From NCBI RefSeq assembly GCF_029784135.1, contig NC_073746.1, positions 93,184,575-93,248,574 on the forward strand: a DNA stretch of 64,000 nucleotides, in the 5' to 3' direction. The notes under the pieces are model-generated. The model was not told where the DNA came from. It did not search any database and saw only the letters and a list, made by a program, of their open reading frames with translations. The number at the start of each line of letters is the position of its first letter. Positions within the stretch are counted from its first letter, which is position 1. Below are positions 1 through 10,572 of this stretch, one piece after another. This DNA comes from Toxorhynchites rutilus septentrionalis. Taxonomy: Eukaryota; Arthropoda; Insecta; Diptera; Culicidae. The position numbers were made by a program, and so were the translations under genes.

Positions 1-2
1 CC

Positions 3-1625
3 CTTGCCCCTGCGGAACCCATATTGTGTATCTGAGAGTAGGCCATTCGTTTCAACCCATCGATCAAGGCGAAACAAGATCATTTTCCCCAACAATTTCC
101 GTATACAAGACAGCATTGCTATTGGGCGGTACGAATTGAAGTCGGACGCGGGTTTTCCGGGTTTTTGAATAGCTATAACTCGTACTTGTCTCCAATCATC
201 TGGAACAATATTATTCTCCAGAAACCGATTGAATAAATTCAACAAGCGATGTTTCGCCACATCAGGGAGGTTTTTCAGCAAGTTGAACTTAATTCTATCC
301 GATCCCGGAGCAGAATTGTTACATGAGAGCAGAGCAAGAGAGAATTCTACCATCGAAAACTCGGAATCAAGATCGCACCTATCTTGTGGTATATCTCGAA
401 CAATTTTTTGCACAGGAGCGGAATCAGGACAAACCTTCCGTGCAAAATTAAAAATCCATCGATGTGAATATTCTTCGCTTTCATTCGTTGAAGAGCGATT
501 TCTCATGTTTCGAGCCACTTTCCATAATTTTTTCATTGACGTTTCTCGTGACAAACCTCCCACGAAATTTCGCCAATAAGCACGTTTTTTCCCTTTGATT
601 AAGTTTTTAAATTGATCTTCAAGGGCTAAATACGTTTGAAAATTTTCAGGGGTTCCACGTTTCCGAAAAGCTTTAAATGCATTCGATTTTTCTACATGAA
701 GCTTGGAACATTGGCTATCCCACCATAGATTGGGAGGCCTTCGGGAAATGGTGGAACCTGGGATGGGTTTCGTTTGAGCGCGAACCGCGCTGTCATAGAT
801 CAAACGAGAAAGGAAGTTATACTCCTCCAATGGAGGTAAACCATCTCTGGAATTGATGGCTAGAGCAATTGCGTCCGCATATTTTTTCCAGTCAATGTGT
901 CTTGTGAGGTCATATGCCATGTTTATAGATTCAGAAGAATTCGACCCAATGGTGATGGAAATTTTGATTGGCAAGTGATCACTACCGTTGGGGTTCTGGA
1001 TTACATTCCACTTGCAATCTAACGATAGTGAATTCGAGCAAAGCGAGAGGTCAAGAGCACTTGGTTTAGCAGGAGGTTTAGGTACACGTGTTGTTTCCCC
1101 AGTGTTCAAAACGGTCATATTGAAGCTGTTACAAAGGTCATATATCAACAATGAACGATTGTCGTCGTACTGTTCCCCCCAGGCAGTTCCATGAGAGTTG
1201 AAGTCTCCCAAGATCAATCGTGGCTCAGGAAGGAGTGAGCACATGTTAATAAGTTGCTTGCGGCTAACTGTAGCTCTCGGAGGCCAATACAAGCTGACAA
1301 TACAGAGGTCTTTGCCTCTGATGTTTGCATGACAAGCAACAGCTTCGATCCCTCCAATAGGTGGAAGGTCAATTCTAAAAAATGAGTGGCACTTATTGAT
1401 CCCCAAAAGCACCCCTCCGTATCTATCATCACGGTCCAAGCGTATAATATTAAAATCGTGGAAAGAGATATCATCTCGCGAAGAAAGCCAGGTTTCGGAC
1501 AGAGCAAAAACATCACAATTGTAGTTATGAATTAAAATTTTGAATGTATCCAATTTAGGGATAAGACTACGACAATTCCACTGTAAAACAGTGATATCTC
1601 CGACCTCTCTATTTGAATTAGACAT
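3..1625 (-). CDS. LINE ORF2 (endonuclease + start of reverse transcriptase), open to window edge
   Basis: Reading down from the ATG at 1623-1625 gives 541 codons without a stop, running off the window. The APE-type endonuclease comes first: LQWNCRSLIPKLD at about residue 12, the SETW glutamate motif near 40, GDFNSHGTAW near 140, LDLSLCS near 185 and SDHLPI near 213, so the known catalytic positions of the family are present. A linker rich in basic residues follows, with WRNFVGG near 355. APGSDRIKFNLLKN (about 440) and YRPIAMLSCIRKLLGKMI (about 495) mark the start of the RT fingers; QYGFRRGKG is the last visible motif. The protein would nick target DNA and copy the element RNA there. The start overlaps the ORF1 stop by 8 nt. 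This is the only transposon ORF in the window that I could read without a lesion, although most of the RT is not visible. Confidence 0.85.
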   Translation of the reverse strand, partial: MSNSNREVGDITVLQWNCRSLIPKLDTFKILIHNYNCDVFALSETWLSSRDDISFHDFNIIRLDRDDRYGGVLLGINKCHSFFRIDLPPIGGIEAVACHANIRGKDLCIVSLYWPPRATVSRKQLINMCSLLPEPRLILGDFNSHGTAWGEQYDDNRSLLIYDLCNSFNMTVLNTGETTRVPKPPAKPSALDLSLCSNSLSLDCKWNVIQNPNGSDHLPIKISITIGSNSSESINMAYDLTRHIDWKKYADAIALAINSRDGLPPLEEYNFLSRLIYDSAVRAQTKPIPGSTISRRPPNLWWDSQCSKLHVEKSNAFKAFRKRGTPENFQTYLALEDQFKNLIKGKKRAYWRNFVGGLSRETSMKKLWKVARNMRNRSSTNESEEYSHRWIFNFARKVCPDSAPVQKIVRDIPQDRCDLDSEFSMVEFSLALLSCNNSAPGSDRIKFNLLKNLPDVAKHRLLNLFNRFLENNIVPDDWRQVRVIAIQKPGKPASDFNSYRPIAMLSCIRKLLGKMILFRLDRWVETNGLLSDTQYGFRRGK

Positions 1626-2533
1626 CAAGAGAGATAATCATTGCAAGGAGGGGCCATGTTTGCATCAATTGTTGCAAAATTGTCTTTAATACTAGAAGCA
1701 TTGAGATGACAAGGGTTCTGATGGAGTCGGAAACATTAAAACACTTGAAGATTTGGTCCAAATGGTCAGACAACTTTATAAATTCCGATTGGGAAGTTGA
1801 ACTGGACGGAAAAATAGGGACAGTTGGGGTTTTTGATGTCCCCTCGAGTGCTGGGCCATTCGAAGGTGAATTATTCCCACGGAAACCAGGAGGAACCTGA
1901 TTTTGCTTGTCCGCTGCACTCGATTTTTTAGGCATGCTAACAGGGGGTATCACCGGAGGGGCTTGTCCTTGAACTTTGGGAGTGGTCACATTTTTGCGCC
2001 GGGGATTCCCTTGGAAAATGAACGGTGTGCCCCCGTTAGCTGTGTCCGCTTCTATTTCGTCAACGGGCAACGTGGCGAAGACATTTTGTGTGTTGATTGG
2101 TTGTTGTTGTTGGGCCAGTGGAGAAGCGCCCTTTAAAATATCCGCAAAAGTGCGTTTCGAGCGTTCCTTCAGAGAGCGCTTCTGTTTCTCCCAGCGACTC
2201 TTGTAATTTTCACAAACTGAGAGCTCGTGTGGGGATCCCCCGCAATATGGACATTTATGCTCAGTCGCACTGCAGGATTTCCCCTCATGTTGCTCTCCGC
2301 AAGTGGCACAGCGCTCCTTGTTGGTACAATAATCCGAAGTGTGACCAACTGACTTGCATTTGTTGCAAGTCATGGGCTTTGGCACGAAGAGTCGCACAGG
2401 TAGTCTCAATTTGTCCACCATAACGTAGTCAGGGAGGGCGGCACCAGCAAAGGTGACTCGAAACGAGTCGGACGGCGTAAATTTAGTTTGGTCAATTTCC
2501 TTGGTTACTTTGTCAAGTTTCCCAAGAATGTTT
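1618..2533 (-). CDS. LINE ORF1 (Gag-like, three zinc knuckles), 5'-truncated
   Basis: The frame is open from about 2533, although the first ATG is at 2421; upstream codons still read as family sequence (SFRVTFAGAALPDYV), so the true N-terminus has been lost rather than starting at 2421. Three cysteine knuckles follow one another: CNKCKSVGHTSDYC, CATCGEQHEGKSC and CPYCGGSPHELSVC, the nucleic-acid-binding block of I-type ORF1 proteins. A low-complexity Pro/Ser/Gln tail ends at 1618. ORF1 proteins of this type coat the element RNA. ORF2 begins in another frame 8 nt before this stop, a compact arrangement in which ORF2 would need re-initiation. The truncation makes this copy unlikely to be autonomous. 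Confidence 0.75.
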
Positions 2534-3020
2534 GATGAATGTTATGAATATAAGATTTTCTGGATTTCGTTTCGACGAGTGGTCGACAGTTCGCGTTAAA
2601 ATAATCACATTACTTACCTCAGTGAATCCTGATTCATACCTCCTCAACTAACAACTATCCCTTCCATCATATTCGCTAGGGAACCACGCTATAGAGGCGA
2701 CCCTTCTGGCCTTCGGAAGGCGAATATCATACTAACATTCCTTCCCTTACCCTGGTGACTGTAAGGACGTGGCCGGCGTCGTTATTGACCGTTTTAAGCT
2801 CAAATCACCGAAAATTGCACAACGAGGATGGTTTGCTAGTCCCAAGCGTCATTCTGTGTGTTATATATGCAATTTGGTTGGTTCAGGTCAATCACGGAGA
2901 GCAACTACGAATTGTACAGTCTACCCAAGCTCAAGCTCAAGCTCAGCTTTCAAGAAAAAAAATTAAAAAAATACTGCATCCTTGGTTCCGAAACCATGTA
3001 AACTATTTTTTTTGCAAATC
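2534..3020. other. Unassigned low-copy segment with GC-richer block
   Basis: No gene is supported. Positions 2640-2910 are clearly more GC-rich than the flanks and contain a short hairpin-like GCCTTCGGAAGGC. A short run of AGCTCA-type repeats lies near 2927-2945. The ORFs crossing it on the plus strand are short and show no family motif. Confidence 0.3.
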
Positions 3021-4320
3021 TAATATTTTACAAAAAATATTATCTATTTGGCTTTCATTTTATGTGTCGATCATCTGAATCGGAATCGGAACAAAAGCTA
3101 TGAATTATTGTGAAAAAAGAGGAAAAAAATGATTTTTCGAACCATCGGGTAATTTTGAAAAGTCATAATTAAAAAAAAAAACGCCTCTCTGGTTTCGACA
3201 TATGTTATATGAAAAATCCTCAGCTTTCCAGAAAAAATATAAAAAAATATAGCGCCTTTGGTCCCGAGCAGTGCTGAAAATATTCACGTTCCAACATTCA
3301 AATTCGGCGAATTTCTGCCTTCCTTGTATTGATAACCTACTTCTCAAGCGAGAGTCGATAAATATGGAACAACACTATCAATGAACCCCAGTGAAATGAA
3401 CATCAACATCAGCTTGCCATGAAGTTCATTTTTCATTTGCACCTTCCTTTTCGTTATGGTAATCGTAAGGTCGAAAAAGAAGATCATTGCGTGTTAGTGA
3501 AAATCAAAGCATAAAATTCAACGTCACCAATTGAAAGTAAAATCGATTAATGGTAAAGGATGGCAATCCATCACACAAAATTCTTGTTTTTGGCGAGTTC
3601 GGCAATACAATGTATAGAATAACTCTTGCTACGTTTTATGAATCTACTCACGATTGCCCGGAAATGACATACACCACCATTTATATGTGCAATGGGTAAC
3701 ACGTTTTCAATAAAAATTCACTACAAGTGATGAAGATCAACCTTAACGTTCGTGATAATCACCTGAATTATTGACAGTAACGAAAGTGCCTGAATGCAGG
3801 CTTTTCGAAATTCGTTCATGCTGTTTTCGATCAATATACCAGACAAAGTTCACGCGTCTCGACTCTTGTGTTATACTCATTATGCCAGATATAGAGTTGA
3901 GTTTTAACAGAAGAGAATTCATCCGATACTGGGAAAAATCTAATTCCTTCATTCGTGAATAAATTTTGATAATTTATGGCACTGGTCCCGAGACTATGAA
4001 AACAATAAAAAACGAATACAAACAATAATAACGAGAGCAGAATTCTGCACACATTGTATTTTTTTCAAAAAAGAACAGGTAATTGGCTTTAATTTGATAT
4101 GTCGATCATTTGAATCGGTCTAGTAGTTCAAAAGTTTTGATTTTTTTTAAAGTAATTTTAGGAAAAAAGTGGAAAATGTTGGTTTTTCTGACAACTCTAT
4201 ATATATATATTTTGCGATAAAGAATAAAACTACCACTTTTCACGAAAATCTGAGAACCACTATATCGGTTTGGCATGGAATGGCTGTATCGGTCGATTCG
4301 TTCGTGAGTTACAGCATTGA
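3021..4320. repeat. AT-rich stretch with two fragments of a dispersed repeat
   Basis: No gene is visible. Two blocks (about 3050-3115 and 4085-4290) share a recognisable sequence, TTTGATATGTCGATCATTTG, followed by a segment ending in TATCGGTTTGGCATGGAATG. The same blocks recur at 32198-32430 and, inverted, at about 28505-28555, so this is a dispersed repeat family. The remainder (3120-4080) is plain AT-rich sequence. Confidence 0.5.
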
Positions 4321-4370
4321 GAGTGAAGCAACTTTTGTTACTGTGCAAAAAATGAAAAAATCACAAATCA

Positions 4371-4638
4371 ATGAATACGCTGGCAAAATTTCATCAATTG
4401 GGCTTCGAATTGCTTCCGCATCCACCGTATTCTCCAGATCTGGCCCACAGCGACTATTTTCTGTTCGCAGACCTCAAGAGAATGCTCGCTGGCAAGAAAT
4501 TTAAAACCGACGATGAAGTGATTATCGAAACTGAGGCCTATTTTGGAAAAACCGAAAGAGTACTATAAAAATGGTATCGAAAAATTGCAAGACCGCTATA
4601 ATCACTGTATCGCCCTCGGAGGCAATTTTGTTGAATAA
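4371..4638 (+). pseudogene. mariner (DD34D) transposase, C-terminal relic
   Basis: The frame from 4371 reads HQLGFELLPHPPYSPDLA, then SDYFLFADLKRMLAGKKF, which is the last catalytic block and C-terminus of mariner transposases. The third catalytic aspartate lies in the SDYF motif. The expected end (YYKNGIEKLQDRYNHCIAL, terminating in GNFVE) is in a different frame, reached by a single-base indel near 4560, and stops at 4636-4638. In an intact gene this enzyme cuts and rejoins the element ends at TA sites. The N-terminal two thirds, including the first two catalytic aspartates, are absent. The family differs from the DD34D copy at 57 kb, so it is an independent relic. Confidence 0.8.
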
Positions 4639-5000
4639 TAAAATTGAATTTTGCAAAAACAAAAATAGTTTTACCATATAATCTTTTCAGTCGAACTGTT
4701 ACAGGCAAAGATTTTCGAATTTATAAAGCCCATAATTGAGTCGAAACAATGATTAAATGTAATTTACACGGAAGACAAAAACTATAAGTACTCAGTGCAT
4801 ATAATATCTTCAACAAAAATGTATTCAATAAAAGATTACATCACCAGCACAAAGCATTTAAGGCTAATTAACGTTTAGGAAGAGTGCAAACAAATCTTCA
4901 ATTAACGTGAAAGAACAAACAAATGTAATTAAAGAAAGCTCCACGGCAAAGACACTTTTATTTCCGCCTTTCAACTTGGTGCGAGATTTGAAGAGCGCGT
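4639..5000. other. AT-rich DNA, nothing recognised
   Basis: The first 50 bases are probably the 3' flank of the mariner relic. The rest is AT-rich with no ORF, repeat or inverted structure that I can tie to a family. Confidence 0.3.
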
Positions 5001-6720
5001 TTTTTTCTTGGTTCAATTTGCTTTGAATTTACTTTGCAACCCTTTCACCAAATATTCCAGAGGAATATCCGGCAAAAATGCGTTTCTTTTTTTTTTTCGC
5101 TCCGCTATATTCCTGGTTCATCACAAGGATCTTGAGCGTGAAATTTTTGCCATCCGGCGAGTGTTTCCAGCAGAACATGCACACGGTGTGATTCTTGGGG
5201 CGCTCCTTAAATTTCCTTCGGCTCCTCGCATCGTTGATTATCCGAGACAAGATACGAGAGAGTTGTCGGTCGCGCGGCGTATCTTGAAGTCAACTACAAA
5301 GCGAGAAATAAGCTGCTTCACCGGAAAGGGTTGTATGGAACCGAAGAAAAAAAATGTGTCCCATTCAGCAACACGGTTAAAAGTGAGTGAGGTTTAAGAA
5401 TATCTTCGTTTGTTTTACATTGATAAGATTTCGCTGGGGACTTTCGTGCTACTCACTTTGATTATATTATGCCTTGCTGGGCACCGTAATTACAGAAAAG
5501 GGAAGGCCTTCCACCCGAAAATTGTGGCCATGGTCGAGCTGATGCAAGATAATCGGCGGTCGAATGAATATTTGTACCCCGTGATCCGCTTGAATAATCA
5601 ACGTGGAAATTTAAAATTGCTGCGCAAATGTACACTTTGTTCTGATGAAAGTATTGTCCATACAAAGTAAGAGTCGGACAAATTCATCAGGAAGACTGGG
5701 TAGTCAAGAATTGTGTTTAAATTCTCGCCCGGCATGAGTTTACAACAGGCACCCAACAGCTAACCCATTTCCGGCCAATGATGGGTGCTGTGGCTTATTT
5801 GCCGTCTAGCGTTTTCCCGCTCCACCAGGATATTACTCGTGAATGATACAAATCTATACCGATCCCACTCTCTAATAACAGCTGATTGACACTATGTTAT
5901 TAAACGAAACGTCGTAGTCATTTGTTTCACTTTCATTTTGTCATCGTTTTAACTTGGCACGACTTGTGTGCTTCCGCCCACCGTTCCAGACGCCCCCTCC
6001 GAGTGAACACTGGCACGGAAAAGAAACAAACTGGGAGCGATGTGTGATGTGTCCTCAATCCCGTCCCAAGTCAGGCAGCCCTCAGAGTCCCTCAGGATGT
6101 GCGGGTGGCGAAGGGGGAGAATTCCACCGCTGGAAGAAAGAGTGCTATCCAGTTTTCTAATTAAAATCGATCAATCTCATTCTCCATGTAGATCTGTCTC
6201 GTTTTCATTCGTCATCCCCAACCGCCTCCCGCTCAGATTGAGCTTTGGTCTCTCTTCGGGAGCCTTTGGGTTTCCCGGATTTTCCAGACAGTCGTACACT
6301 GTCTATCACTTGCTCGCTCTCTATACTTAGCTGTCGGTATCGATAAACGTCTATCCGGAGAAGTACCTAGCGCAGAGACGACCGATTCCGGTGCCCCTTC
6401 CGCTCCCGCCCTGACCAGTTCACCGGCACGGACTCGTATCCGGAGTAGCACACACTAATGCAGAAGATGAGTGATTGCAGGATGACGGGTTTAAAAGGCG
6501 AATATGTGTATGTGTGTTTGCGGCGCACAACCGTACTTAGAAACGGTGATGTACAATCAATCTGCTTAATTGCGAGAGTTTCATGTTCTCAGCATGAAGC
6601 TACTGGCTTCACTATATTCGATTGCTTTCTGCACTTTCTGCGCGATTGCATTTCGAGAATACGGTTAGCATGGTGTTTGCCAAAATATGTAGCAGTAAAG
6701 AGCGGACTCGATTAGGGGAA
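5000..6720. other. GC-richer low-copy island, no gene supported
   Basis: Base composition rises markedly, above all at 5950-6450, and none of the repeat families in this window occurs here. Several overlapping ORFs of 65-130 codons exist on both strands, but they lack family motifs and none is clearly favoured by splice sites. This could be intronic conserved sequence, an untranslated exon or regulatory DNA. I cannot choose from sequence alone. Confidence 0.35.
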
Positions 6721-6924
6721 CTGGGGGGAATGCGGTCACTCTAAGGAACAGGCCCATTTCCTGTGTCCACATACCACTAAAATTTCCGGTTCGATGAATA
6801 ATGTGTCTCAACTTATGGTAGTACAAGATAGCAAGCGGTTTTTATTATGAAAGTAGAAAATAATACATTTTTCAATATTATAAAATAAGTTCTTTTTCTT
6901 CTGTAGGAGAATTGTACCACTGCG
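6720..6924. other. Short AT-rich spacer
   Basis: No feature recognised. It leads into the 3' flank of the LINE fragment that follows on the minus strand. Confidence 0.3.
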
Positions 6925-7950
6925 ACCATTAGTTTGATCTATTGTAGTGCACTACAGTTTGCTATGTATGCAGTGTCAGTTCGATCCATCACTCAGGGAA
7001 TAAGTGATAGTCGCACCAGGACTTTGCGTATCCCCCCACGAAGGTATGACTTCCTTTATGAAGTTCCTTACCTGTTTTGGTTCAGCAGACCAAATCTCGT
7101 TAGGCATAAGAATGCCCTTTCCAAGAATTCGCTGAATTAGTGTACTGCATTGACACAGTAAATGTTCTGAAGTCTCAGCTTCGAAATTGCAGAAACGACA
7201 GTTATCATCTGCCAGTTTTAGGGGTGATACCTGCTCGGACAGTGTCCGGTCAATAGACCGGTTAATGTACTCAAATCTGCCTTATTCAAGCTGAGTAGGT
7301 TGCGTGTTATTCTGTTACAAGGTGTAATGAATAATTTTGATTGTCTTGGTGTTGATAGAGACCTCCAGTTGGCTTCAATCATTGATATTTCCCAGGTTTT
7401 GAGCTCCGATTTCATGCATGATGTAGATAATCCACAAAATGGCCCAGGCCCGACGAATTTAGTTGAAGATCCTAATCTTGCTAAGAGATCGGCTTTTTCA
7501 TTACCTTCTATACCGCAGTGACCAGGCACCCAGTATAGGTTAACTTCGTTAGTAGCAGCTAGTTGTTTTAAGGATAAAATACATTCCCAAACTAGCTTCG
7601 ACTGACATGTGTATGCTTTTACTGCATTAAGAGCTGCTTGGCTATCTAAGAAGATACAGATATTGGCATACCTGTATTTTCTAGTCAAACAAATATTTGT
7701 ACATGTTAGAATAGTTTGTATTTCTGCTTGAAAAACTGTAGGCCACTGTCCCATTGGAATTGACATGTCGATTCCTGGTCCAGTAATACCAGCTCCCGTA
7801 GATTTACCGATTTTAGATCCATCGGTATAAAACAAGAGTGATCTAGTGAAATAAGTTGGAAAATCGACCTTTTTTTGTGAGAAGATAAAGTGGTCACTCG
7901 CACATTACACTCTAGAAGGGATAGATTTATGCGTGTTTTCTTGTCCAAAT
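6925..7950 (-). pseudogene. LINE C-terminal fragment with RNase H domain
   Basis: Reading down from about 7840, the minus strand shows a ribonuclease H fold: FYTDGSKIGKSTGAG, then FQAEIQTILTCTN, IFLDSQAALNAVKAYTCQ and YWVPGHCGIEGNEKADLLAR. These carry the D-E-D-D metal-binding residues of the family. After LLTGHCPSRYHP a short frameshift (near 7208) leads to a zinc-finger-like tail, CRFCNFEAETSEHLLCQC, ending near 6970. Upstream, 7848-7950 in another frame reads as the linker before RNase H, so there is a second frameshift. RNase H in such LINEs removes template RNA. The domain order suggests an I, LOA or R1 group element. The RT and everything 5' are missing, so this is a 5'-truncated dead copy. 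Confidence 0.8.
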
Positions 7951-8535
7951 TTGTTTAAATCATTATTGTCAGTAAGTACATGGATGAAATGAGCTAGGCC
8001 TATTCACCTAGAGTCGTAATTGAAATTTTGTCATACGTACAAAAACGAAGTAGGAAACACATAACGTTTTTCATAATGAGGCTTGGTTTTGGTTGGGGTG
8101 GCATATTTTTCCTGGGTCAAAACCACAAAAGGAACTCTTTTAGGAGCAGAAGGCGATAAGGTATATCAGTTTTTGAAAACAAAACATTGTCAGTAGTAAT
8201 CCTCTACTGACCACTTTGCCCCCCAAACAACGATATGCGAAATATGTGAAATAATCGCTGAAATTGAACAAAATATCTGTTCGCCTCTCCTAGAATATGT
8301 GAACAGTCGTCCAGACCATTGATTTGTCGAAAATAAAAGGTCAAAAAAAAACTAAATTTCACTAGAAATTCCTTAGATTCGAAAGGCACCAAACTACGGC
8401 TACCGAGAAAGCGATTTTTATTTGTATTTATATTTTGACATGCGACAGCTCCACTGAAGTACAGGGTAACTCAAAAGTCATGAAATTCTTCAAACATAAG
8501 GTGACTATCAATACGGTGTCAATAGTTAATAGTTA
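7951..8535. other. AT-rich DNA, nothing recognised
   Basis: No ORF, repeat family or structure is supported. The last bases contain the TA that serves as the target duplication of the next element. Confidence 0.3.
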
Positions 8536-8537
8536 TA

Positions 8538-10297
8538 CAGGTCGGACTCGATTATCCGGAGACTCGATTATCCGGGATTCGATTATCCGGAGTATTTTAT
8601 TTTTGATTTTCAGTAATTTTGAAAATTTTTTATAATAATTCTATATTGAATAGCTAATATGGGTATCAAAAGAAATGGCTTGGCTAGTAGAATGCAGTTA
8701 TTTATGAAAAATGCAAATCCAAGATGGCGGCCACTTCAAAATGGTGGATTACATGTTTTCTCAGAACCCCATCAATATGGTAATCAAACGAAAGGGCTTG
8801 TCTAGTAGAACACAGTTATTCATGAAAAATGCAAATCCAAGATGGCGGCCACTACCAAATGGCGGATTATATATTTTCTCAGAACTCCATCAATATGGGT
8901 ATCAAATGAAAGGGTTTGACTAGTAGAATACAGTTATTTATGAAAAATTCAAATCCAAAATGGCCACCACCACAAATTACGCCATATATATTTTTTTCAC
9001 AACCCCATAAATATGGGTATCAAATGAAACGGCTTGACTAGTAGAACACAGTTATTTATGAAAAATGCCCAAAAATATATCAAAAGAAAGTTCTCGACTA
9101 GTAGAACATAGCAGATAATGAAAAATCCAATTTCAAGATGGCCGCAGTCCCCAAACAACTGATTACTTTTTGAATGGTTGCATTCAGCTGGACCTGATTC
9201 TATGCATGTTTGAATGTTTGTTGGGTTGTCCAAAATAAATAGAAAATTGACCCCGTTCCTGTTGAATGATTGATCTGAAATTTGGAACATACATTTAATT
9301 CTACTGTCATTGTAAAACTGCGTATTCCATGATCTTGACAAATTGAATTTGGCCGCCGCAAAATAATGGCTGAATGGCTTGATTTGGAGAATACACTACA
9401 CTATGAACAACATAAATCCGAAAAGGTCGCCGCCACAAAATGGTCGACTATGTATTTTCTGCAATCCCCTCAAATGAAATGATTTGACTAATAGAATACA
9501 GTACAGGTACAGACTCGATTATATGTGATTCGATTATATACAATTTTGGACTCGATTATATTCAGTTCAGTAAAAAGTATTTTTTTTATATTTCAAAAAC
9601 CTTTCAACGTTAACGTGAAGTTTAATTGGCTATTACATGTAGAGTGGGGTAAAAATCGTGATTTTTGAAGATTTTGCTTGAATTTACACCAGGAATTGTT
9701 TATATCGATATTACAAATTAAGAAAGATAGAAGTTGTGCGTCAAAGAACAAATTGTGGAGCGGTTAAAGAACTTCATTTTAATTGATAGAAACAATCTAC
9801 TTTAATATAAATTTTAGGATAAAATTAATAAAAACACATTAAAAACTATTAACTTTTAAGTGTTTCACTTCCAAAATGTTATTAAAATTCACTAATTTAG
9901 TTGTTCCGCTACTATATCCTGTACTAAATTTTCTCATCTTTCAATTGAAAGCATTAGAATCGTCTTACGTAGCATACTTTTTAATGCAGAGCCAGGTTGA
10001 AGCAACAGAGTCCGAAACAGAAAAAAAAGTTCTGTAACTCTGTCATTGTTGAAATTCGAACATATGCGTAGAAGGATTTTCTTCATCAATTATGATCGTC
10101 TATCACCTCCTGAGAGAATCTGGATAATTTTTTTTTCATGTGAGAATGGTGTTTTCTGACTTTAAGGGGATGAATGAAAAATCAAATTCCTCTTTTATTT
10201 CCAAAAAACGCAAAAATACATGCAAAAAAAAATGGTTTTGGCTCGATTATCCGGAGTGAAAAAAAAATCAATACTCCGGATAATCGAGTCCGACCTG
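8538..10297 (+). mobile_element. Non-autonomous pogo/Tigger-like DNA transposon
   Basis: The ends are a 24-bp perfect inverted repeat beginning CAGGTCGGACTCGATTATCC, at 8538-8561 and, inverted, at 10274-10297. Both are flanked by TA (8536-8537 and 10298-10299), the target duplication of the Tc1/mariner/pogo superfamily; the CAG start with CGATTATCCG is typical of pogo/Tigger ends. The left end repeats its ATTATCCGG motif three times in 60 bp. No transposase ORF is present, so the copy depends on an enzyme from elsewhere. A second, similar left end (CAGGTACAGACTCGATTATA, from 9504, preceded by TA) lies inside, so the element may be composite. The interior carries a 118-bp tandem repeat. Confidence 0.8.
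8661..9130 (+). repeat. 118-bp tandem repeat inside the pogo-like element
   Basis: The motif ATCAAAxGAAAxGGCTTG starts at about 8665, 8783, 8901 and 9019, exactly 118 bp apart each time; a fifth unit starts only 60 bp later and is truncated. Each unit contains CTAGTAGAA, TATTTATGAAAAAT and an AAGATGGCGGCC-like stretch. Units have diverged by substitutions while keeping length. Inverted relatives occur near 15715-15830. Confidence 0.85.
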
Positions 10298-10572
10298 TAC
10301 TACCAAACAAGCAGGTGACCACTTTCCCCCCACTACCCCTATATACAATCTCGGATTTCTTCTCACTGTATATAATCGAATCAAAAAAAAATTATTTTAT
10401 TTTTATGCATATTTATTTGTTTTTTTTTTTATTTGGTTTTTTGAATATAAAAGAAGGATTTAATTTTTAATCCATTCCCTTGAAGCCAGAAAGCACCTTT
10501 CTCACAAGAAAAAAAAATTTATTCAGAATCTCTCAGGGAGTGATAGACGATCATATTTGATGAGAAAAAAGT

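Larger units (their letters stand above)
1..2533 (-). mobile_element. I-clade non-LTR retrotransposon, 5'-truncated, 3' end beyond window
   Basis: The minus strand carries the tail of a Gag-like ORF1 followed by an overlapping ORF2 with endonuclease and the start of reverse transcriptase, the order seen in I-factor-type LINEs. Similarity to ORF1 of the second I-type element in this window stops near 2533, so the copy is 5' truncated, as is common after incomplete reverse transcription. The RT core, RNase H and 3' end lie beyond position 1. Relative to the element at 45-50 kb it is clearly a different family, but the gene order and motifs match. Confidence 0.85.

Noticed and set aside
1214..1516. 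100-codon minus-strand ORF inside the first LINE
   Set aside because: It is an out-of-frame reading of the ORF2 endonuclease, which is open in another frame.
7218..7835. Host ribonuclease H gene
   Set aside because: The flanking linker and CCHC-like tail, frameshifts and LINE-type motif spacing show it is a LINE fragment.
8661..9130. CRISPR array
   Set aside because: Units are directly adjacent 118-bp tandem repeats without unique spacers, in a eukaryotic transposon.
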